Source of the DNA: Coix lacryma-jobi var. lacryma-jobi
Lineage: Eukaryota; Streptophyta; Magnoliopsida; Poales; Poaceae
Direction of reading: 5' to 3'
DNA length: 64,000 nt
Assembly (NCBI GenBank): GCA_009763385.1
Contig: CM019823.1
Coordinates: forward strand, 175,597,825-175,661,824
A program made the translations under genes and the position numbers. The first letter of the stretch is position 1, and the number at the start of each line of letters is the position of its first letter. The notes beneath the pieces are model-generated. The model saw only the letters and a list, made by a program, of their open reading frames with translations. It ran no database searches and had not been told where the DNA came from. Positions 56,619 to 64,000 of this stretch are shown in pieces.

Positions 56619-56730
56619 GGATTTTGTGGTTTCCTTGTTTGGCTCGCTCCGGCTCCGCATGCGCCGTAACAGAGGGATTTTGTGGTTTCCTTGTTTGGCT
56701 CGCTCCGGCTCCGCATGCGCCGTAACGGAG
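56619..56730. repeat. 56-bp tandem duplication
   Basis: GGATTTTGTGGTTTCCTTGT and the following 36 bases occur twice, nearly perfectly, in the 529-bp interval between the divergent genes at 56500 and 57029. It may be promoter sequence for both. Confidence 0.9.
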
Positions 56731-57028
56731 GGAATATTGCGCTGGGCGAAAGGAAAGGTTGCGTGGAATGAGGAATGATTGCGCCTCAGCCGTTGCGAGA
56801 ACGCGTGGTGGATGCGGAAACGATGGGGCCTATTTGAATTTTTAGTTGCGCCAACATGCGGCGGATACTGTGGGGACGGGGAGTATCTATCTATCTCTAT
56901 AAATGAAACGCCATCCCCATTGGGCCACTATAGGAAAAAAAGAAACCCAGCTGCGGTTTCCTTCTTCATTCAAACCTACCTCCATCTGCTCTTCGACCCT
57001 CCCTTCAGATCAACTCTTAGCCACGGCC

Positions 57029-57613
57029 ATGGTGAAGGGTGAGCCCTCTGTGAAACGCACACGCGTGGGGGACGACGACGTCCTCGCGGAGGATGGGCCC
57101 GAAGCCGTGGTCGACGAGGGGGCCGACGCCGTGCCCATGGAAGGCGAGGGGGGCGACATTGATTTAAATGCTCCCTTTGCAGATAGAAACTCATGGGCTG
57201 TTGATGTCATGCGTTCGGCTTTCCGAAAGATGAGGGGGGTGTTAGCTGATACTGGTATGGATACGGTCCAGTGGCCTCAAGATGAAAAGGTTAGTAGTTT
57301 CGTCTATCGATTTGACGAAATCGCCAATATCATGGAAAAACTCCTAGGCCACCTGGAGAAGATCCGCACGGACACTGCGGAGTATGTCCTGGCATCGTAT
57401 CGGAGCAGGATCGATGAATTCGATCCTAGCGTACCTGCGAAACAGGGAATCAGCACTGTCGACAACACCGAAGAGCATTGGCGCGCGATGGTTCGTGCTG
57501 ATGCTGAGCAGGTTGCCAACCGTCTCATCGCTAAGGAGGAGGCCGAGTCCGAGGAGGGCCAGTCCGAGGAGGACGAGGACGAGGACAGTGAAGGCAGGGA
57601 CGATGACGAGTAG
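57029..57613 (+). CDS. Acidic uncharacterised protein (194 aa)
   Basis: The ATG at 57029 lies in a strong context (GGCCATGG). The frame is open further up without a better start. The product starts MVKGEPSVKRTRVGDDD, possibly with a nuclear signal. Its middle is helical with an amphipathic segment (RSAFRKMRGVLADTGMDTVQ, FVYRFDEIANIMEKLLGHL), and the tail is very acidic (SEEGQSEEDEDEDSEGRDDDE). It is single-exon. It diverges from the GRF-derived gene at 56500. I do not recognise the family. Confidence 0.6.
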   Translation: MVKGEPSVKRTRVGDDDVLAEDGPEAVVDEGADAVPMEGEGGDIDLNAPFADRNSWAVDVMRSAFRKMRGVLADTGMDTVQWPQDEKVSSFVYRFDEIANIMEKLLGHLEKIRTDTAEYVLASYRSRIDEFDPSVPAKQGISTVDNTEEHWRAMVRADAEQVANRLIAKEEAESEEGQSEEDEDEDSEGRDDDE

Positions 57614-58140
57614 AGTATTAGGGTTTCTGTGCCGACGATAGCACACACTTAGTCATTATCACATATTGTCGTATTATTACTTAGTATTATGTTTGAGACT
57701 TTGTTTATTTATTAGCAAGTTCAATGTATTGGTAAAAGCATTACTTTGGGAACCTTGAGTGGTTGAGATTTCCTTTTGCTCATTCTGTGATGACCTTAAA
57801 CTTGTGAGTTGTGTCTTGTTGTTATGCTTGTCATGGCTGTCATCAAACCGTGTGAGACATCCATGCCGAAGCAACTGATCTGACTTTCAGCATCTGCTGG
57901 CTAGGCTGGATGGCTCACATGGTTCCATGGTTGTCATGATTTCAGTTTTTTCTTCTTTCTTGATGTTGGTTCTTTGATCTGCTGATATGTGTTCCTTACG
58001 CTGAAGGCAATTAAATCTGAGGCGAATGAATTCAAATTTCCTTTGTCTTTAGTCATATTGCAAAGTGAATACAAGAATATATAGAGAATCATAGCTAGCG
58101 TAGAAATACCATAGCATGAGGCCTAAGACACGCTCTCGTT
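57614..58140. other. Third copy of the hairpin repeat block and flank
   Basis: 57775-58050 matches the repeats at 53690-53960 and 54560-54850; 58040-58140 matches 55575-55665. The order hairpin block, flank, minus-strand gene is therefore present twice. Confidence 0.7.
57846..57924. ncRNA. Conserved 79-base hairpin, copy 3
   Basis: Same length as the other copies. CTCACATGGTT opposite AACCGTGTGAG leaves a G-U pair, so pairing is kept. Confidence 0.4.
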
Positions 58141-58224
58141 ATTATTACATGTGCTAGCAGCCCAGCTACCTAACACATTGTTGTCAAAGACTTGCTCCCT
58201 AAAACATTACTAAGTGTGAAGATT

Positions 58225-58687
58225 CTAATGCCTAGTTTTCATCATCTTTTTGATGTCTTCGATCTGCTTTTTGAGGTCTTCCATGTGCCCCTCCATGGCG
58301 TCCACCTTGTTTGTAAGGCCGGCCACCTTCTATTGCAGGTCTTCGATCCGCAGTGCCTGAGCGATTTTGGAATGCAAGACCTGTTGAATATAAAAAACTT
58401 GACTGAGTGTGTGGACAGCCCAGGTAAATGCATAAACGTACGACAAGTCAATATTGCCCAGGTAACAATGAGTATGTATACCACCTCGTTTTTCCCTCCT
58501 TCCTCTGTTAGTCATAATTACCAATTGCCTCGCTGGGAGATGCGTACTTTCGACGGATCTGGACCAGGCCGCCCTCTGTGGGCAAAGAGATGAGATGGAC
58601 ACTTACATATTTTGACGTCCCTGAGGAGCTTGTCTCTGATGTGGACTCGCTGCCAAAACTCTCCTGTGGATCGCCTGCCTTCGTCAT
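58225..58687 (-). pseudogene. Small coiled-coil gene remnant, related in layout to the GRF genes
   Basis: Exon 1 is 58687-58607 (MTKAGDPQESFGSESTSETS) with donor GTAAGT. Exon 2 is 58380-58225 after TTCAACAG, a coiled coil (KVDAMEGHMEDLKKQIEDIK) ending at TAG 58225-58227. An in-frame TAG at 58330-58332 breaks it. It has neither finger exon nor membrane anchor. Its position after a hairpin block mirrors the gene at 55733. Confidence 0.5.
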
Positions 58688-58734
58688 CTCGGAGATGAAT
58701 GAGGACGAGGTCGAGGAGGATTAGACGAGAGATG

Positions 58735-59430
58735 ACTAAGGATGCGGCGGGAGGAGGTCGAGGAGTATTCGGCGAGAGATGAATGAGGGGGCGAAGGTGG
58801 AGGTTTAGGCGAGATAGTTGCGTTGCGATCCTATAATTGCTCGGCCATAATCATATAGGGTGTGTTTGGTTGCTTGGCCAACCGATCCAATCTATTCTTG
58901 AAATAGACAACTCGCACACACTCCCTTTCCAAAAAAATCAATACACCAACCACTACAGTTAGATTTATTAGATTTTTTGCTAAAATATCGGTATTAAGCC
59001 CGGCGCAGTACAACGGGGAGTTGTATGCTGCGTTCGGGAAGGATGAATCGCTCCCGAAAAGGAGTCTATTGATTCTCTCCCAATTGGTTGGATCGTAGGG
59101 GCGATGATTTACTTCACGGGCGAGGTCTCTGGCCCCGATAGAACGCGGTGGGCGGCCTTTTTTGTGGAGCCTGGCTTGGGCCAGCTCCGGTTGCACGCAG
59201 CGTTGTCGGCCCGGGCGGCGTCGTGCCTATTGTATAACAAGTAGATGGTGTATAACTAAGCATTGGAGTTCCAGATGCATCCAAGTTCCAACCTGACATC
59301 ATAGGTGCACCAATCCATCTGAATTGGGCACAATCCAAAGAAGCCATCTCGTGGCATCAAAGCATGCTACGTGTTCATCAGCTAGTACTAAACACCCATT
59401 AGCTACTGACTAATGCTACTACTGAACTAG
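58735..59430. other. Spacer with a short minus-strand frame
   Basis: 59347-59114 (minus) is open for 77 codons (MASLDCAQFRWIGAPMMSGW), directly downstream of the GRF gene. It could be a separate exon or chance. Nothing else is recognised. Confidence 0.35.
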
Positions 59431-60443
59431 CTATGTCTTGAACAAGAGGCCAACCAACAGGAAGACAATCACTCCAAGCAGGCAGTAGATCAGGTACATC
59501 AACTTGCTCTTGTCGATGACAGCTACAGCAGCCTTCCTGTGGTATGAAGAGCACACACGTTCAGCAACCCTTTTTGTGCGGTCGAGTTGAGCCTGCAGAT
59601 CCACCCTAGCATCAGTTGCAACTTGATTGAGCTTGATGGCTTCATTCAGAGCTTCATTTGTTGTTGCCTCACAGCGCCTAGTCAGCTTGAGTTCCTTCCA
59701 CAACTCCTTTAGTGACTCTTGAACCCGGTCCGGCCATGGTTCATCGAGCCACTCCTTGAAATGGCATTGTTGAAGCTCTGACTGCGTTGATTACGGCCAC
59801 ATATTAAAAAAGTAGAAACAATTGGAAGCAACAATCACACTGACAGTGAGCAAGTAATGCCAAACCTTCACTGGGCAACCCAAGAAACGACGCCCAGTGT
59901 GCTTGCCACCCCAACACTTCTTCATAACAACATGTCGACCGTGTTCACACTTGGCAACCCTAACAACACCTAGCCCGGACCACTCGTTCTCAGAAAGATC
60001 ATGGGGAATCAACGACGAGTCTGTATTGCCCTAGTAAAAAAATGAGAATTGGGGAAAACAAAAAATTCATGACCAATGTAATACACAAATTCGGTAATAA
60101 GCCGGGAAACATGTCTACATTGAACACCTCGTATACAATTTCACCAATTTTGGGGAAAAACAGAGATTTCGGCAGTGTCAAGGAAACCCTAGGGAAGGAT
60201 GCGCGAATGGATCAGGGTACATACCTCCGAATCGGTCTGCTTGGCGCTCGAGCTGTGCTTAGATGAGTCATCAGAGATGGTGTAGTCAGACATCGGCGCG
60301 CGGTTGCGGGACGGTGAACCCGCCGCCGAAGTACGGGCGCCACCTGATGACTCGGAGGCACCGGGGCAACCAGGGCCGCCGCCGCAACGCTCAAGGGCAC
60401 GACGCACGGCCATGGCGCCCGCCGCGGCCGCGTGGTCACTCAT
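59431..60443 (-). CDS. GRF zinc-finger protein with C-terminal membrane anchor (244 aa)
   Basis: Exons are 60443-60225, 60030-59866 and 59781-59431. Junctions are GAG/GTATGT, TTACTAG/GGC, AAG/GTTTGG and AACGCAG/TCA, all phase 0. Exon 1 is a Gly/Ala/Ser-rich tail. A GRF finger spans exons 2 and 3: CEHGRHVVMKKC, GRRFLGCP, then QQCHFKEWLDEPWP. A coiled coil follows, then a single C-terminal membrane segment (LMYLIYCLLGVIVFLLVGLL), so a tail-anchored protein is likely. It lies head to head with the FAR1-like gene, about 0.7 kb away. The frame is intact. Confidence 0.7.
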
Positions 60444-61103
60444 GAACGAGGGTGAGGGACTTTGACGGCGATGGAGTCAATGGAGGATGGGAGACGGACG
60501 GAGGCGGACGAGTTTGGAGAAGGAAGGGGAAGGAGGGATTCGTGAGTGGTAGGTGACCGATTCGGGCACATGCTATTTGGGCCCCGGGCGAGGTCCATTA
60601 GTTTTGCAAACATGTTTCATAAGGGCATAAGAAGGCCTGTTAGCCCATGAGCCCACCCCACGTGTGGATACCCTTCTAGAGTTGTAGATCCATCGTCAGC
60701 CGGGCGTGGCCCCGCCCTTCGAGTTCGAGTGGAGATCCGTCCCCCTGCCGCCCCGGCACCCCCAGATCCAGCCCCCCAGCTGACACGAGCCTGCCTGCAG
60801 CAGCGGCGTGACGGTAACACTCCGGCTCCGCGCCCTCGGTCGTTGCCGGACTCCGCGCCGCCCGGCCCCGCGCTCCCCGACTACTACTCCGGACTCCTGT
60901 CGGCCGCTTCCCTCACCGCCGCCCAGGACGTCGTGCTGCTGCTGGGGATCGACGACTCGTCGCACGCACCTCCCAGCCCATCCAGGTATTCTCTTCCTCT
61001 TACTTGGTCACCTGGTGGTTGTCATGTGTCCCTTATTGTCTGGTGTGTTTGGGATTTGCTCTAGGGCTGAGTGTGTCGATGTGTGTGTGTGTTGATTCAT
61101 TTA
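60444..61103 (+). other. Upstream region and possible first exon of the FAR1-like gene
   Basis: 60729-60985 is GC-rich and open (PALPDYYSGLLSAASL), ending at CAG/GTATTC; an acceptor TTGATGCAG precedes 61116. The two frames do not join in phase, so I do not include this exon in the gene model. Confidence 0.35.
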
Positions 61104-62626
61104 ATGTTGATGCAGGAGGAAATGCCAGGTCTTCATTCTTGGTTGGAGTACAATGAAATTGTTTCAAAGATGTTTGTTACTGAACAAGAAGGCTTCGAGT
61201 TATATAACAACTACGCTAAGGACAAAGGATTTAGTGTGAGGAGAAGCTACTGTGAGTGGGACAATGACCACAATGAGATGACAATTCGAAAGTTTGTTTG
61301 CAGCCGTCAAGGTTTTCGTGACGAGAAGGAGCTGAAGAGGAAGAATAAAAAGCGGAAGCCTAGGAATATTACTCGTGTCGGATGCCATGCTAAACTTGTG
61401 ATTGCACGAGATAAGAACACAGGGCAGTGGTATGTCAAGGATTTCATCGATGAACACAACCATCCAATGGCAGAACCATCCCTTGCTTGTCTGCTGCGTT
61501 CACATAGAAGAATCAGCGATGATCAGAAAGCTGAGATTGTGGAGATGTAGATTTCTGGGATCCGGAAACACCAGATAATGGACATTATGCAAAGGCAGTA
61601 TGGTGGGTATGATAAAGTTGGATTTACATCAAGGGACCTGTACAATTTCTGCCATCGCAATATGGTGGAGACAGTTGCGGCTGGTGATGCTCAAGCAGTT
61701 ATCAGTTACATGGCAGAAAGCAAGCGTAGAAATCCTGATTTCTTCTTCAATTACAAGACTGATGGGGAAGGGCACCTGACGGGACTGATTTGGTGTGATT
61801 GTCAGAGTGTGCTTGATTATGCAGCATTTGGTGATGTTGTTGTATTTGATAGCACATACAAAACCAATCGATACAACCTACCCCTTGTTCCTTTTGTTGG
61901 GGTGAATCACCATGGCAGCACAGTTCTTTTTGCATGTGGAATTATTGCTCAGGAGACTATTGAGTCATTTGTGTGGCTACTTCGGGCATTCTCTGATGCA
62001 ATGGCTCAGAAGCACCCGATTTCCGTGATCACCGATGGAGACCTAGCTATGCAGAGAGCCATCAGGATGGTATGGACGAATTCATCACATAGGCTATGCT
62101 CATGGCACATTGAGCAGAACATTATGCGTAATTTGCATGATGATGGTGTGAAGGATGACTTTAGGCATTTCCTTTATGATTGTTATTCCATACAAGAGAT
62201 TGAGAGGAAATGGTTGCAATTGTTGGATAAGCATAACGTTATAGACAAGGAGTCATGGTTGTATCAGATGTATGAGAGAAGGGAAATCTGGTGTGCTGCG
62301 TATCATGCTAGTAAGTGCTATTTAGGACTGAGGAGCAACCAGCAGAGTGAGAGCCTAAACTCTAGGCTTTAGTTTAATCTAGATCGTAAAATGACATTGT
62401 TAGAGCTAGTGCAACACTTTGACCACTGCCTTGATCGGCTACGGGTTAATGAAGCATCTTTGGACTTTGACGCATCAAATTCTGTGCCATGCTTACAATC
62501 AGATGCTTCAATTATTGAGAAAGAGGCTGCTACATCGTTCACACCAAGAGTTTTTGCCAAGGTGCAGTTCAGCATAAAAGCAGCCAACAAGTGTTTTTTG
62601 ATTGAGCATCTAGATGGCTATGATAT
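61104..62626 (+). pseudogene. FAR1/FHY3-like MULE-type transposase relative, two stops and truncated
   Basis: Residues ~20-120 form the FAR1 zinc domain (FVCSRQGF, RVGCHAKLVIARD, DFIDEHNHPM). The MULE-type DDE domain follows: VVFDSTYKTNRYNLPL, VITDGDLAMQRAI, CSWHIEQNI. In-frame TAG codons lie at 61548-61550 and 62370-62372; the frame is otherwise continuous. The gene is cut at 62627 by an LTR, before the SWIM finger expected near the C-terminus. ATG 61104 is the simplest start; 61122 is also possible. This could be a decayed transposase or a host FAR1-type factor. The neighbouring GRF genes favour a transposon. Confidence 0.88.
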
Positions 62627-64000
62627 TGTCGGTGTTTTGACCCAGGGGGTCTGACACCAACGAGTAATATGATCGCGTGCTCTCTTCCTGGATGGTGATG
62701 CAAGATGACACAAGGATTTATCCTGGTTCGGGCAAAGAAGGCCCTACGTCCAGCGGGGGGAGGATGTTCTTGTATTACTTGCACCTAAGTGCTTGTACAG
62801 GGGCAATACAAGCTCAATGAGCGTGAACCGGAGTCCGGACTCGTGTGTGTGAGTGTGGACTCGTGTCGTGCAAGCCCGTGCGTAACCGTAGACTCGTGTG
62901 TTGTCTCTTGCGTGCGAAGGGCCCTGGCGTCCCCTTTTATAGAACAAGAGGAGGCCAGGGTTTACACAAGATCGATATGTACAGCGCTCGATATGGCGAA
63001 GGGTAGGAACTCTGTCTTGTCGAAGTCACTGTAGCCAACGTGGGTGTTGCTGTTGAGGCGTCCTTGATGCGTGGCCTCCATCCCGAGCGCGGACGTGGAG
63101 GCGTGGCGATGTGGAAGCCGTACAGCACCCATTCCGGCACGTACGGGACACGGCGGGGTCCTTCCGGGTCTTGGGGTACCTGTCCTCCAATAGCGTGAAA
63201 GTATCCAGGGCTCCAGGGGCTCAGAGCCGGCCTCGAGGTGGCGCCTACGGGGGGCTCGAGTCCCCGCAGGTATGGGCAAGTCCCGGGAAACCCGATTGAG
63301 CAGCAGGTATCCGGGCCTCGAGACGTGGCTTGGACGTGCGACAGTGTAGGGTATGGGTTAACAGTGCCGTACTGGTGCCTTTTTGCCCATGCTTGTGGTG
63401 AAAACGAGACTTGACTCTGCCTTGGTTCACTGTGGTACACGTCGGGTTGTAGAGGACGTGACTGGAGTAGATGGACGCATTAAATGCGTGGCATGGGATT
63501 GACATCCGATGTCTGCCGCTCGAGGGAGGCGTGATGTGCCTCGTGGGATGGTTTACCGTGCTAGAGAGGCTCGAGGTCCCTGCGCAGGGTCTCGAGGAGC
63601 GGTGCAGGGCTCGGGGCCTGTGTGCCGGGGCTCGAGGGGTAGGCTGTCATGAGGCGGACAGTAAGGCTTTGGCGGCCCTGGACTCCCTGGTGATGGGCCG
63701 GCGTTGTAGACCTCGAGGGGTTGGCTTTTTAGAAGGTTAGACTTGCTGGGTTTGTTATTCATTGGTGTTCTAGGTTTAACCTATTTGTTTTGCGTTGCTT
63801 GGGGGTACCCCTTTTGTGGACCCCCGACAGTAGCCCCCGAGCCCTTGTTCGAGTGCTTGCACTCGAGCAGGGGCTCCCGACTGGGATCTCGAGGGTTAGC
63901 TAACTGGTCTCGAGGGTTTGGTCGTTTTGATTCCGTGGGTGTCGTGCGAGCGACACCCGCGGGTGTAGCCCCCGAGGCCACGGGGGAGTGGTCAGGACTC
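62627..64000. mobile_element. LTR retrotransposon terminus (LTR), continues beyond window
   Basis: The boundary with the FAR1-like gene is sharp. The new sequence begins TGTCGGTGTTTTGACCC, a common start of grass LTRs, and later has the GTGGACCCCCGACAGTAGCC and CTCGAG-rich stretch seen in such LTRs. There is no partner LTR, primer site or coding region in the window, so orientation and superfamily are open. Confidence 0.7.

Overview
The window is nuclear DNA from a grass, probably a panicoid. The evidence is the density and type of plant transposable elements: a plant L1-type LINE, Mutator-like elements (MULEs) with plant-mobile-domain and GRF zinc-finger genes, a chromovirus-type Ty3/Gypsy element with 4.5-kb LTRs, Tourist- and hAT-type MITEs, and a FAR1-type transposase relative. 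No ordinary housekeeping gene was recognised.

Layout. 1-4242: 3' part of a LINE (end of ORF1, broken ORF2). 4243-10530, 38230-46030 and 48890-50415: pieces of one tandem array of related units. Each unit reads on the minus strand as a TATA box, a short conserved leader and, 140-230 bases further on, a conserved 22-base site resembling a miR2118 target. I read these as candidate phasiRNA precursor (21-PHAS-like) loci. They are broken up by MITEs, two or three hAT elements and a 5.6-kb Copia element (38985-44589) whose LTRs are nearly identical. 12997-38015: a 25-kb MULE with 285-bp terminal inverted repeats (TIRs) and a perfect 9-bp target duplication. It carries a MURA transposase gene, a plant mobile domain (PMD) gene and two GRF-type zinc-finger genes. 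A 15.6-kb chromovirus-type Gypsy element (18141-33709) sits inside an exon of the PMD gene. 50416-53040: MITE, poly-C tract and a tRNA-derived SINE. 53041-62626: a second transposase-type neighbourhood, with triplicated hairpin repeats, two complete-looking GRF/membrane-anchor gene models and a remnant, an acidic 194-aa ORF, and a FAR1-like gene with two in-frame stops. A new LTR element cuts the FAR1-like gene at 62627 and runs off the window.

Two points stand out. (1) The Gypsy element has an extra, intact 340-aa ORF between its primer binding site and gag. Its N-terminus copies the histone H3 tail, keeping the K4, K9, K23 and K27 positions and losing K14, K18 and S10. The broken polyprotein of the same element ends in a chromodomain-like segment. 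(2) The tandem array conserves a core promoter and a miR2118-like site while most other sequence has diverged, as expected of PHAS loci. A third pattern is that GRF zinc-finger genes accompany both transposase loci in the window.

How the parts fit in time: the array is oldest. The MULE inserted between two units, the Gypsy element then inserted into the MULE, and the Copia element entered another unit very recently. Paralogous array units serve as empty sites and confirm the boundaries of the Copia element, one hAT element and the LINE 3' end.
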